Below, piece by piece: positions 51,663-60,745 of a stretch of DNA of 61,831 nucleotides (position 1 is its first letter; the number at the start of each line of letters is the position of its first letter). The notes below the pieces were generated by a model. The model worked only from the letters and a program-made list of their open reading frames with translations, was not told the DNA's origin and did no database searches. This stretch comes from Clostridiales bacterium UBA1390 (lineage in GTDB: Bacteria > Bacillota > Clostridia > Lachnospirales > Bianqueaceae): positions 146,249 to 208,079 of the forward strand of contig DBQQ01000052.1 in assembly GCA_002305315.1 (NCBI GenBank). The letters run 5' to 3'. Made by a program: the position numbers and the translations under genes.

Positions 51663-53285
51663 ATGAAGACGAAAAAGTGGATCGTATGGGCACTCTGCGT
51701 ACTGATGATCGTGTCGCTGCTGCCGGCGTGCAGCCAGGATGGCGGAGGATCATCCGCGCCGGAGAGCCAGGGGACGGAAGCGCAGACGGGAGATTCGGCT
51801 GCGGAAGAGAGCACGGCGCCTTCTGGGGAACGCACCCATCTGAGTATCCTAGCCTGGGATCTGGGGCTGGACGGTCAGCTCCCCCTGGGAGACAACTATT
51901 GGTGTGACTGGATTCGCGAGGAATTTGGCGAACCCAATAACATCGAGCTGGAATGGGTTGTGATGCCTCGATGGGAGGAAGTGACCACGCTGAATGTATG
52001 GATGGCCGGAAAAGAGGCGCCGGATATCGTGTATACCTATGATATCAACGTCGTACAGAACTACATTTCCCAAGGAGGACTGACGGATCTGACCGATCTG
52101 GTAGCAGAGTATGGACAGCAGCTTTCTTCCTTCATCGGAGAGGAAACCATGGAATACGGCGTATTCGACGGCAGACAGATGGTCATTCCGTCTCCTCGTC
52201 CCGTATCCGGCATTGTAGGCTCTTCGATCCGTGGTGACTGGCTGGATGCTCTGGGTCTGGACGTTCCGACCACAACCCAGGAATGGTATGATACGATGAT
52301 CGCCTTCCGCGACGAGGATCCGGGGAACGTGGGCGAACAGAATATTCCGTGCGGCATGGGTATGCAGGAGATTTCTTTCGGATACTTTAACATGCTGTAC
52401 TCCTTTATCGATCCGTCTCTGACGCAGGAAGAACTGACGTTGACCTATCCCTTCCTGTACCCAGGGTATAAGGATGGTGTACGGTTCCTGAATCAGTGCT
52501 ATAATGAAGGGCTGATCAGTCCGGAATTTGCGCTGGATACGGATTGCTCCAAGATGTACTCGGATATCACAAACGGCTATGTGGGATTTTTCACGCAGAA
52601 TCTCCTGACCGGATACAAGCCGGGCAGCTATTTTGAAACGATGGCGGAGAATGTGGAAGGCGCTTATTATGTGGCTTGTGATCCGTTTACCAATTCTGAG
52701 GGCAAGCATCCGAAGTTGGCGAATCAGCCCTATGGAAAGTTTGTCATGGTGCCTGGATTCTCGGAATCTGCGAAGGAAGCCATCATGTATATGGACTGGA
52801 TGCTCGTGCCAGAGAATCTGATGCGCCTGAGCCTGGGAGATGAGGGCGTTCATTATACTGTCGATGAGGAAGGTGTTTTCCATATCAATGAAGAGTACGA
52901 TGGCCCGGATAAGCTCTCGGCAAACAATAATTACGAATATCGCTTTATTGTGGAAGATATATGGTACGGCAGTCAGGAAGCCACCTATAAGAACTGGACC
53001 AGTGCTTGCAATAACGAGCAGGCGGATATCCAGTTCGAGATGGCCATGACAGATTCCAGACAGGATCCCTGGTTCTTCCCGTATTTCAAGAAGGCGGTGC
53101 AGTCTGAGGCGCAGTACGCGACTTCTATGACAGATAAGTATAAAGAGATGTTTACAATCCTGATCATGTGCAGTCCGGATGAGTTCGACAGCCAGTATGA
53201 TAGTCTGGTGAATGAATTCATGAGTCTATATGGAAACGAAGTCTGTGAAGAAAGAGCACAAGTCTGGGCGGAAACAATGGAGTAA
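51663..53285 (+). CDS. Extracellular sugar-binding lipoprotein (module A)
   Basis: The 540-residue product has a lipoprotein signal peptide with lipobox LLPAC (Cys23) and a low-complexity linker rich in Ser, Gly, Glu and Ala. A two-lobed type 1 extracellular solute-binding domain follows, with the long LplA/YtcQ-type insertions. It captures an oligosaccharide and delivers it to the two permeases. AAAGGAGG lies before the ATG. A strong hairpin follows the stop. Confidence 0.92.
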   Translation: MKTKKWIVWALCVLMIVSLLPACSQDGGGSSAPESQGTEAQTGDSAAEESTAPSGERTHLSILAWDLGLDGQLPLGDNYWCDWIREEFGEPNNIELEWVVMPRWEEVTTLNVWMAGKEAPDIVYTYDINVVQNYISQGGLTDLTDLVAEYGQQLSSFIGEETMEYGVFDGRQMVIPSPRPVSGIVGSSIRGDWLDALGLDVPTTTQEWYDTMIAFRDEDPGNVGEQNIPCGMGMQEISFGYFNMLYSFIDPSLTQEELTLTYPFLYPGYKDGVRFLNQCYNEGLISPEFALDTDCSKMYSDITNGYVGFFTQNLLTGYKPGSYFETMAENVEGAYYVACDPFTNSEGKHPKLANQPYGKFVMVPGFSESAKEAIMYMDWMLVPENLMRLSLGDEGVHYTVDEEGVFHINEEYDGPDKLSANNNYEYRFIVEDIWYGSQEATYKNWTSACNNEQADIQFEMAMTDSRQDPWFFPYFKKAVQSEAQYATSMTDKYKEMFTILIMCSPDEFDSQYDSLVNEFMSLYGNEVCEERAQVWAETME

Positions 53286-53300
53286 CAGTTCACTTGCGAG

Positions 53301-53320
53301 GGAGCTGCCAAGGCAGCTCC
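53301..53320 (+). other. Hairpin after the module A binding-protein gene
   Basis: GGAGCTGCC pairs with GGCAGCTCC, followed by only TTCT. It probably caps the binding-protein mRNA while letting part of the transcription go on, a known pattern for giving extra binding protein. Confidence 0.6.
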
Positions 53321-53342
53321 TTCTGTATACAAGGAGATTATG

Positions 53343-54857
53343 ATGGCAAAAGAATGGATGAAAACAGTCAGTCCGGAGAGTATGGGGGTACCCTCCCGGC
53401 AGATTTTAGCGTTTTTGCAGAAAATCGATCAAGCCGGCTGCTGCATGCATGGATTCTGTATTCTGCGGCATGGCAGGATCATCGCAGAAGGGTATTATCA
53501 GCCCTTTTCCGTGGAACGCAGGCATAGGATGTATTCTTCCAGTAAGAGTATCACGGCATTGGCCGTGGGTCTTTTGGCGGATGAAGGAAAGATTCATCTG
53601 GATGATTCGATATGCGAGTATTTTAAGGATCATCAGCCGCCGAAGATACATCCCTGGATCCAGGAGATGACAATTCGAGATATGTTGTGTATGGCCACGC
53701 CGTTTGTTACATCCCCCTATGAGATGATCGATAATGAGGGGCATGATTGGATCCGTATGACCTATGAATGTCCGCCGACGCATCGGCCGGGGCAGGTATT
53801 TTCCTATGATACGTCTGTGGCGATGATGCTGGCCGCCCTGGTCGAAGAAAAGAGTGGGATGGAACTGATGGACTATATACGCAGCCGTCTGACACCCCTG
53901 GAACTTTCCGCGGACATGGGATGCGTGAAGGTACCGAACGGGCAATCATCCTGGGGCGGATCCGGGATATTATGTACACTGCGGGATCTGGCGAAGCTGG
54001 CGCAGCTCAGCCTGAACCAGGGATGCTGGGAAGGAGAGCAGCTGATCAGCCGAAGCTATATGGAGAACGCGACATCGAAGCAGATAGAGAACGGCAGGGA
54101 GGGATACGGGTATCAATTCTGGATGACGGCGCATGGGTTTGCTATGAAGGGGATGGGAGGTCAAATGGCCTACTGCATGCCGAAAGAAGACATGGTATTT
54201 GCCATGACAGCCGATATGCAGGATGAACCCGGAAAGATCGGCTGGGTAGAAGAGCAGTTTTATACATCGATCCTTCCGTGTGTGCAGGAAAGAGAATGCG
54301 TGGAAGATCCAGAGGGCGAGGAGGCTTTGCGGCGGTACTGTCAGACTCTGTGCGTACGGCCCCATAGAGGCGAGGTACAGAGTCCGTGGATGGACCGAGT
54401 GAGTGGGAAAACTTACCGGATGATCCCCAATGAGGAGGGCACCTGGTCCAGTCTGCATCTGCAGGAGGTGAGTCTGCGTTTTGAAGAAAAGAAAGGAAGT
54501 CTGACCTGGGACGGACATCCCCTGCGGTTTGGTTTGGGATATTATGAGATGCAGGATTTTCCGGGCTTTTCGTCAAAAAAGGATGCAGAGGGCATAGCAC
54601 CTGTGGTATACTGGTATCCGAAGGAAAGGCCCGTGCTCCATATGCCCTGTATGGTCAGCGGCGCATGGCAGAGTGAACGGGTATTAGAGCTTTTATGCTA
54701 CGCAGTCGGAGACTTCTTGGGCGTACTCAAGATTCGTCTCGTGTTTGACGAGACGGGAATCACTGTACGTATGGAAAAATTTGCAGAGAAGTTTTGGGAA
54801 GATCTGCAAGGCTTTCAGAGCGGTGTTTTGAAGGAGGGATCCCATGAATCGAGTTAA
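53343..54857 (+). CDS. Beta-lactamase family serine hydrolase (module A)
   Basis: The 504-residue class C-like serine hydrolase has the SxxK motif in MYSSSKSITALAVGLLADEG (about residues 62-80), a Tyr motif in FSYDTSVAMML and KGMGG late in the domain. A C-terminal extension of about 180 residues has a beta-rich pattern. No signal peptide is present, so it acts in the cytosol, perhaps as an esterase on imported material. The second ATG is preferred, 6 nt after AAGGAG. It overlaps the next gene by 14 bp. Module B has no counterpart. Confidence 0.9.
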   Translation: MAKEWMKTVSPESMGVPSRQILAFLQKIDQAGCCMHGFCILRHGRIIAEGYYQPFSVERRHRMYSSSKSITALAVGLLADEGKIHLDDSICEYFKDHQPPKIHPWIQEMTIRDMLCMATPFVTSPYEMIDNEGHDWIRMTYECPPTHRPGQVFSYDTSVAMMLAALVEEKSGMELMDYIRSRLTPLELSADMGCVKVPNGQSSWGGSGILCTLRDLAKLAQLSLNQGCWEGEQLISRSYMENATSKQIENGREGYGYQFWMTAHGFAMKGMGGQMAYCMPKEDMVFAMTADMQDEPGKIGWVEEQFYTSILPCVQERECVEDPEGEEALRRYCQTLCVRPHRGEVQSPWMDRVSGKTYRMIPNEEGTWSSLHLQEVSLRFEEKKGSLTWDGHPLRFGLGYYEMQDFPGFSSKKDAEGIAPVVYWYPKERPVLHMPCMVSGAWQSERVLELLCYAVGDFLGVLKIRLVFDETGITVRMEKFAEKFWEDLQGFQSGVLKEGSHESS

Positions 54858-55455
54858 TGTTCAGTCCTATGTACCCAGTGTTCATACGTATCTGGGTATT
54901 CAGCTTTTATTTCCAGAAGATCTGGAATATGACCGCAGATATCCGCTGCTGGTTTTGCTGCATGGACGCGGAAAAGGCCGTGGTCAGTGGGAGCACATGG
55001 TATACTTAGAAGACCTGGTGGATGAGAAGAAGATCTTTGTGGCGATGCCGCAAGGAAACCAGAGTGCTTTTGTCAATCTCATGAGTGGAGAACGCTGGGG
55101 CGATTTCTTGAATCGGGAACTGCCGGATCTTTTATCCGGGTGGTTTCCCATTCGAACGGAGCGTGAAGGACGCGGCGTGCTGGGTGTAGATATGGGCGGA
55201 TATGGCGCGCTGCGAGCCGTAGAAGGATACGCGCTGCAGGGCGCGGTATGCCCGGTGTGCGATTTGGCGGATCTTTATGAGACAGACTACCATCCCTATC
55301 CTAAAGCTCTGTTTGGGCCGAAGGAGGACCTGGCACGCAATGGATATCCTGTACTGTCCTGGGAAGAGACGAAGACTTCTTCCTGTCTGCGGGAACAAAT
55401 GCAAGAGGCCCTGCAGGATATGGTGAAGAGAGGAGGGGAATTAGGATGGTATTGA
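54844..55455 (+). CDS. Esterase-D-fold pseudoenzyme (module A)
   Basis: The 203-residue alpha/beta-hydrolase has the family layout (RYPLLVLLHGRGKGRGQWEH near residue 35, GNQSAFVN, then the nucleophile elbow). The elbow reads GVDMGGYGAL, with Asp116 where the catalytic Ser should be, and no late catalytic His context is seen. It is therefore predicted inactive. It overlaps the active esterase gene by 10 bp and the serine hydrolase by 14 bp. A close homologue with Gly116 lies in module B. A role as structural or substrate-binding partner is inferred. Confidence 0.85.
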   Translation: MNRVNVQSYVPSVHTYLGIQLLFPEDLEYDRRYPLLVLLHGRGKGRGQWEHMVYLEDLVDEKKIFVAMPQGNQSAFVNLMSGERWGDFLNRELPDLLSGWFPIRTEREGRGVLGVDMGGYGALRAVEGYALQGAVCPVCDLADLYETDYHPYPKALFGPKEDLARNGYPVLSWEETKTSSCLREQMQEALQDMVKRGGELGWY

Positions 55456-56255
55456 TGCAGTTTCAGATTCATTCGAAAATCCTACAGATGGAGACCGATG
55501 TATGGGCGCTCATACCCGGAACAAAACCAGCCCCTCGCCGACCCAATGGGCAGAACCAGGAACGGACGGGGCCGGAAGAGAATCAGGAGGAAACATGGAA
55601 AGTCCTGTGGCTGCTGCATGGCGGGGTAGGAGACCATACATTCTGGCTGCGGCATACACCGATCGAAAGCATTGCAGAATCGTATGGAAATCTGGCAGTC
55701 ATCCTGCCGGATGCCTATGGTTCCAGCTGTGTGGATACCGTATCTGGTGCGCGGTTTGGCACCTATCTGAGCCAGGAATTGCCGGGGATTCTTCGGCGCA
55801 TACTTCCGAAGCTCTCCGATAAACGGGAAGACAATTGGGTCAGTGGTTTTTCCAATGGTGGGTATGGAAGTCTGTATCTGGGATTCACGTTTCCTGAAAG
55901 TTATGGCGCCGTGGGCGCCTTTGGGGCCGGAGACAAGGCGGACGCGGATTTCACGAATATCGAAGCAGAAAAGGAACGACTATTTGGAAAAGGAGATTTG
56001 CACAGTTCCCCCTATTGCGCCAGTCAGCTGGTGAAGGATCTGGGGAAATCCGACAGGCCGAAGCCCATCCTGTGTCATGGCTGTGGATCCGAGGATCCTT
56101 GGCGAGACATGAATGAAATCGTGCGGGATGCGATCCTATCCGTGCCCGGAGATCCATACCATTATGAATTTCGGATCTGGGAAGGATTAGGACATTCTTC
56201 CGCCTGCTGCGAAGCTGCCATTCGGTATTTCATACAGAAGATGATGGAACAGTAG
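55446..56255 (+). CDS. Esterase-D-fold esterase (module A)
   Basis: The 269-residue protein has WKVLWLLHGGVGDHTFWLRHT (oxyanion region near residue 55), the nucleophile elbow SGFSNGGYGSLY with Ser136, a late Asp in CGSEDPWRDMNE and His in GHSSACC, giving a complete triad. It lacks a signal peptide, so it should act on imported ester-bearing oligosaccharides in the cytosol. A Pro-rich insertion near residues 28-50 is absent from its module B counterpart. It overlaps the pseudoenzyme gene, and a terminator follows. Confidence 0.88.
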   Translation: MVLMQFQIHSKILQMETDVWALIPGTKPAPRRPNGQNQERTGPEENQEETWKVLWLLHGGVGDHTFWLRHTPIESIAESYGNLAVILPDAYGSSCVDTVSGARFGTYLSQELPGILRRILPKLSDKREDNWVSGFSNGGYGSLYLGFTFPESYGAVGAFGAGDKADADFTNIEAEKERLFGKGDLHSSPYCASQLVKDLGKSDRPKPILCHGCGSEDPWRDMNEIVRDAILSVPGDPYHYEFRIWEGLGHSSACCEAAIRYFIQKMMEQ

Positions 56256-56262
56256 TTCCAGT

Positions 56263-56299
56263 AAGCAGTCTGTACGTAAGCGTACGGACTGCTTTTTTT
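56263..56299 (+). terminator. Terminator of module A
   Basis: A 14-bp stem with one G-T pair (56263-56276 / 56281-56294) is followed by TTTTTTT. It separates the two modules. Confidence 0.93.
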
Positions 56300-56433
56300 G
56301 ATGGAGAGGAACATGCCGGGATGGACGCCCATGCGAGTTGGTAAAAATGAACAAAAAATAAAGCGTTTATGGCCGCAAAATGGCATTCGCCTTGTGAAAA
56401 ACTGATGAAAAACAAAATGGGGTGGCAAAATCA

Positions 56434-56459
56434 ACAAAAATCGGGTTGACAAAAATCGG
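56434..56459. promoter_or_regulatory. Direct repeat ACAAAAATCGG at the module B promoter
   Basis: The 11-bp sequence occurs at 56434-56444 and 56449-56459, 15 bp apart, and the second copy overlaps the -35. This is a likely site for an AraC-type regulator. Confidence 0.5.
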
Positions 56460-56474
56460 ATGCGGGGTTATTAT
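56446..56474 (+). promoter_or_regulatory. Promoter of module B
   Basis: TTGACA, a 17-nt spacer and TATTAT lie 39 nt before the binding-protein gene. Confidence 0.85.
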
Positions 56475-56512
56475 ACACACAACGAAATTAAATTATTAAA
56501 GGAGGGTTCGTA

Positions 56513-58114
56513 ATGAAAAAAGGTATCGCTGTATTGTTGATGATCGTGATGTTGGTGTCTGCCTTGACGGGCTGCAGTGGCGGCGGAGGGTCGGATTCAT
56601 CCTCCCAGGCTGCTTCCCAGACGCAATCGCAGAATGATGCGTCCGGAGATGAGGAATCGCTGGGTGTCTCTGAGGATGCCCCCTTTGTGATCACGACACT
56701 GGCCAGCTTCTTTGAACAGGAGCCGCCAAGTACCACGAATAACCCCGTGTTTGATTTTGTGCAGGAAAAGCTGAACGTAGAGATTCAAGTGACCTGGACG
56801 CCGAACGGAGAGGCGATGACAAAATTTAATACGATGATGGCCGGAGATAATGCATTGATGGTCATGGGCGGCGCGGACGTCAGTTCTTCTAACTACATCC
56901 GGATGTGTCAGACGGGCGCGTTCTGGGATATCACGGATATCATCAAGGATTATCCCTTCATCACAGATACGCTGATGAGCGATGTGCAACGGGATACATC
57001 TCTGACAGAGGGCAGACGCTATTGTATCCCGTCCTATGTACCGGATGCCCGGATTGCGATGGTATATCGGGTCGACTGGGTGGAGAACCTCGGCATCGAG
57101 TTGCCAGAAGTCATGAGCGCGCAGGACTATTATGATCTGGCAAAGGCATTCACCGAACAGGATCCAGATCAGAACGGCGTCGATGATACGACGGGATTTA
57201 ACTATGTGGACGATCAGGACAAGGAAGTCAACTATGGCTTCAATACGCTGGCGGTGGCCTGTGGAGCTCCCAATCGCTATGGCGTCAGGGACGGACAGGT
57301 GGTTGCTTATTTCCAGACCGAAGAGTATATGAATTGCCTGCGTATGATGCACGATATGTACGAGAACGGCTACCTGAACTCTGAGTTCATGACACTGGGT
57401 TCTGGTGCGAAGTACAATCCGATGCTGGAAGGACGCGCCGGTTTCATGTTTACCACGGCGACCAACGCGGTGACGCCTGGCGGAAAATTTGACACACTGT
57501 TGGCGAATGATCCAGACGCAGTGATCGGTTACAAGATGCTTTCCCTGGATCCGAATGGAAACAAGGTCGTCAACTCCAACATTACCGGCGTTAGCGGCGG
57601 CAATGTGTTCCCGGTATCGGCCGTGGAGACGGAGGAAGACCTGCGTAGGATCCTGCAGTTCATGGTGGATCTGAATCAGGGCGATTGCGCGAAGGCGCTG
57701 GATATCGGTATCGAAGGAATTCACTATACCACGGATGCGGATGGTACGATCAATATCACCGATGAGCAGCGGGAGCTGCGCGACGCGGATGGTTCCGGTT
57801 CCATCTTCGCGAACATGTTTGCCAGACGGCTGATGGCAGACGACTGGGGTCAGCCACTGTCCGATTATGACAAGATTCAGCAGCATTACGCGGAGAACGC
57901 GCAGTATGCTGTACCGGATATTTCCGTGGGTATGCTTTCTTCCGAGAACATTCAAAAAGAGAACGAGTTGGCTTCTCTCATCTATGATGCCCGGGCACAG
58001 TTCATCATGGGATTCATCGACGAGGCTGCCTTCCAGGCTGCGGTGGACACTTGGCTGTCTTCCGGCGGACAGGCGATTCTGGATGAAATCCAGGAGAACT
58101 ATGTGACAGAGTAA
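56513..58114 (+). CDS. Extracellular sugar-binding lipoprotein (module B)
   Basis: The 533-residue product has a lipoprotein signal peptide (lipobox LTGC, Cys21), a Gly/Ser/Gln-rich linker and a long type 1 solute-binding domain of LplA type. It is distant from the module A protein, so the two probably bind different glycans. AAAGGAGGG lies before the ATG. Here the binding-protein gene is first, unlike in module A. A strong hairpin follows the stop. Confidence 0.92.
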   Translation: MKKGIAVLLMIVMLVSALTGCSGGGGSDSSSQAASQTQSQNDASGDEESLGVSEDAPFVITTLASFFEQEPPSTTNNPVFDFVQEKLNVEIQVTWTPNGEAMTKFNTMMAGDNALMVMGGADVSSSNYIRMCQTGAFWDITDIIKDYPFITDTLMSDVQRDTSLTEGRRYCIPSYVPDARIAMVYRVDWVENLGIELPEVMSAQDYYDLAKAFTEQDPDQNGVDDTTGFNYVDDQDKEVNYGFNTLAVACGAPNRYGVRDGQVVAYFQTEEYMNCLRMMHDMYENGYLNSEFMTLGSGAKYNPMLEGRAGFMFTTATNAVTPGGKFDTLLANDPDAVIGYKMLSLDPNGNKVVNSNITGVSGGNVFPVSAVETEEDLRRILQFMVDLNQGDCAKALDIGIEGIHYTTDADGTINITDEQRELRDADGSGSIFANMFARRLMADDWGQPLSDYDKIQQHYAENAQYAVPDISVGMLSSENIQKENELASLIYDARAQFIMGFIDEAAFQAAVDTWLSSGGQAILDEIQENYVTE

Positions 58115-58121
58115 ACGCGAG

Positions 58122-58146
58122 ACAGGGGGCACAAGCTGCCCCCTGT
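58122..58146 (+). other. Hairpin after the module B binding-protein gene
   Basis: ACAGGGGGCA pairs perfectly with TGCCCCCTGT around a 5-nt loop, without a clear T-run (ATTT). It is placed as in module A and may stabilise the binding-protein mRNA. Confidence 0.7.
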
Positions 58147-58172
58147 ATTTCATAAGATGAGGGGGTCGTGAT

Positions 58173-59117
58173 ATGGCAAAAACAATTACCGTAAATGTGA
58201 GAAAAAAACAGGGGCTCTGGAAGACGCTGAAACGGTATAAATGGCTGTATATCATGCTGATTCCGGCTGCAATCTTTTATATCGTTTTCAAATTGTATCC
58301 GGCCAGTTACCTGATTATTATCTTTCAGGATTACTTCCCTACGCTGGGAATCAGCGGCAGTCCCTGGGTAGGTCTCTATAACTTTGAGCGCATGTTTAAT
58401 GGAAGCGCCGTCTATAGTTTTGGGCTTCTGTTCACCAATACGATCATGCTGGCGCTGTACAATCTGGTTTTTTATTTCCCGGTTCCGATTATTCTCTCGT
58501 TGCTCCTGAATGAGATTAAGCGATCGGCCTATAAACGTGTAGTGCAGTCCCTGATCTATCTGCCGCACTTCCTGTCCTGGTCCGTGCTGGTTGGCCTGGT
58601 ATATCTGTTCATCGGACCGACGGGATACATCAACAAGGTTCTGACCTCTATGGGAGGACAGCCGATCCAGTTTCTGCTCAATCCAAACTGGTTCCGGCCC
58701 CTGATCGTCATAGAGACTATCTGGAAAGAAGCCGGATGGGGCACAATCATCTACCTGGCGGCCCTGTCTGGTGTGGACGAACAGCTCTACGAGGCGGCTG
58801 TGGTGGATGGCGCGAATCGGTGGAAGCAGCTGTGGCACATTACCCTGCCTGCGATTCGGGGCACGATCATCACCATGTTCATCCTGCGGATGGGAAGCTT
58901 CATGGATACGGGCTTCGAACAGATCTACCTGATGCGCAACGCGATCAACCGGCAAGTGGCCGAGGTCTTCGACACCTATATTTATGTTGAAGGCATTGTC
59001 AACGGAAACTTCAGTTATTCCACGACGCTCGGATTCTTCAAGTCGGTCATTAGCCTGATCCTGGTGCTCGTTACTAACGTCATTGCGAATCGCGTCGGAG
59101 AGGAGGGGATCTTCTAA
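58173..59117 (+). CDS. ABC sugar importer permease, LplB type (module B)
   Basis: The 314-residue membrane protein has six helices and the loop LYEAAVVDGANRWKQLWHITLPAIRGT. It pairs with the next gene, whose ATG overlaps its stop by 1 base (TAATG). GGGGGTCGTGAT lies before the ATG. It is similar to its module A counterpart. Confidence 0.93.
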   Translation: MAKTITVNVRKKQGLWKTLKRYKWLYIMLIPAAIFYIVFKLYPASYLIIIFQDYFPTLGISGSPWVGLYNFERMFNGSAVYSFGLLFTNTIMLALYNLVFYFPVPIILSLLLNEIKRSAYKRVVQSLIYLPHFLSWSVLVGLVYLFIGPTGYINKVLTSMGGQPIQFLLNPNWFRPLIVIETIWKEAGWGTIIYLAALSGVDEQLYEAAVVDGANRWKQLWHITLPAIRGTIITMFILRMGSFMDTGFEQIYLMRNAINRQVAEVFDTYIYVEGIVNGNFSYSTTLGFFKSVISLILVLVTNVIANRVGEEGIF

Positions 59118-59983
59118 TGGCTATGGTCAAAAACAAGACGGCGGGCAGCCGTATATTCGATGTATTCAATTATGTGTTTCTGGGGCTCATCGGAGTCGTC
59201 ATGGTATTTCCCATCGCGTTTGTCGTCATGGGTTCCTTCTCGGCCACCGGCATGATCGGCGGGTTCAATTCTTTCAGCCTGGATGCCTATAAATATATCT
59301 TCACGACCAATGTCCTGGCCCGGAGCACGGTCAACTCCGTCATCATCACCGTGGTAGGAACGGCCATCAACATGCTGATTACCTCGATCACGGCCTATGC
59401 CCTGTCCAAAAAATACTTGCCGGGACGCAAGGTCATGATGGGCGTGGTCATCGTCTTCATGCTGTTCAATCCCGGCATGATTCCCAATTACCTGGTCGTC
59501 AATGATCTGCATATGCTGGACACATACTGGTCGCTCTGGCTGCCGATCGCGATCAGCGCCTACAACATGGTCATCATGAAAAATTTCTTCCAGGGGCTGC
59601 CGGACAGCATCGAAGAATCGGCGCAGATCGATGGCTGCAACGATCTGCAGGTTTTCCTGCGCATCGTGGTTCCCATCTCCAAGGCCTCCTTCGCCACGAT
59701 CACGCTGTTCTATGCGGTATCCCACTGGAATAGCTACTTCAACGCCATGATGTACCTCAACGACATCAACGATTGGCCCATTCAGGTATGGCTACGGCAG
59801 ATCATCGTACTGTCCGTGGGCGGCTTCGCGGGCTCCGAGAGCCTGTCCGAGTATGCGAAGGTGCCGTCCGACGCGGTCAAATACGCGGTCATCTGCGTCA
59901 GCACTATTCCCATCGTCATCGTATATCCCTTCCTGCAGAAATACTTTGCCAAAGGAGCCCTGCTGGGGTCGGTGAAGGGATAA
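59117..59983 (+). CDS. ABC sugar importer permease, LplC/YtcP type (module B)
   Basis: The 288-residue partner permease has six helices and the loop SIEESAQIDGCNDLQVFLRIVVPISKA. It is translationally coupled to the first permease. No ATPase follows; the esterase pair begins after a short gap with its own promoter. Confidence 0.93.
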   Translation: MAMVKNKTAGSRIFDVFNYVFLGLIGVVMVFPIAFVVMGSFSATGMIGGFNSFSLDAYKYIFTTNVLARSTVNSVIITVVGTAINMLITSITAYALSKKYLPGRKVMMGVVIVFMLFNPGMIPNYLVVNDLHMLDTYWSLWLPIAISAYNMVIMKNFFQGLPDSIEESAQIDGCNDLQVFLRIVVPISKASFATITLFYAVSHWNSYFNAMMYLNDINDWPIQVWLRQIIVLSVGGFAGSESLSEYAKVPSDAVKYAVICVSTIPIVIVYPFLQKYFAKGALLGSVKG

Positions 59984-59987
59984 AGGC

Positions 59988-60016
59988 TTGCATTTCTCCC
60001 TGGGACGTGGTACTAT
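59988..60016 (+). promoter_or_regulatory. Internal promoter before the module B esterase pair
   Basis: TTGCAT, a 17-nt spacer and TACTAT occur just after the permease stop. They suggest the pair can be expressed separately from the importer. Confidence 0.6.
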
Positions 60017-60055
60017 ACATATAAAATGTATCCTATATAGATAGGGGGTTATAAA

Positions 60056-60745
60056 GTGAATTGGATACAGGTACAGACATTTGCAGAAGGGCCTCACACC
60101 TATGTGGGGATTGAGGTATTTCTGCCGCAGACCGTGGAAGCCGGTAAGCGGTATCCTTTGCTGATGCTGCTTCACGACCATGGGGAAGACAGGACGCAAT
60201 GGATGCGGCAGGCACGCCTGGAACGGTACGCCGAGAAAGCCGGCATGGCGCTCGCTCTGATTGATGGCAATCAGAGCTGTTTTGTCAACAGTGTGACAGG
60301 GTATGCCTGGGGCGACTATCTGGTGCAGGAGCTGCCGGAGAAGCTATCTGGCTGGTTCCCCATTTCCCGGGAAGCGAAGGATCGCTGGGTCATGGGTGTG
60401 GGAACCGGGGGCTACGGAGCACTCATGGCGGCACAGAACGCGCCGGATGCCTTCGCGGGCGCGGCCGCGGTCAATCCCGTGTTAGACGTGGCCTGTTTAT
60501 ATGGAACAGACTATGAACCCAAGCCGGAGTATCTTTTTGGCGAAAAAGAGGCGCTGGTCTCCCAGGGCTATGCGCTGTCTCCGTCGTTTCAGATTCCGGT
60601 TCGGCTGTACTGCGACGCGAATCACGAGGAGAAGGCGAAGCAGTGGGCGCAGAACGGCGCGCAGATCACAGTGGAGGCTGTCGACGCCGAGAATCTTCTG
60701 GAAGAGGCCTTTCAGAAGTACGTGGAAGGAGGGATCCAGGTATGA
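60056..60745 (+). CDS. Esterase-D-fold pseudoenzyme (module B)
   Basis: The 229-residue alpha/beta-hydrolase is colinear with the module A pseudoenzyme (HTYVGIEVFLP, RYPLLMLLHDHGEDRTQW, GNQSCFVN). The nucleophile elbow reads GVGTGGYGAL, so the Ser position is Gly116. No catalytic His context is visible near the C-terminus. It is predicted inactive. The start is GTG after GGGGG. It overlaps the active esterase gene by 4 bp (ATGA), as in a stable partnership. Confidence 0.85.
   Translation: MNWIQVQTFAEGPHTYVGIEVFLPQTVEAGKRYPLLMLLHDHGEDRTQWMRQARLERYAEKAGMALALIDGNQSCFVNSVTGYAWGDYLVQELPEKLSGWFPISREAKDRWVMGVGTGGYGALMAAQNAPDAFAGAAAVNPVLDVACLYGTDYEPKPEYLFGEKEALVSQGYALSPSFQIPVRLYCDANHEEKAKQWAQNGAQITVEAVDAENLLEEAFQKYVEGGIQV

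Noticed and set aside
56597..58255. 552-codon minus-strand reading frame opposite the module B binding protein
   Set aside because: It is a shadow of a certain gene, with no ribosome site and no recognisable domain.
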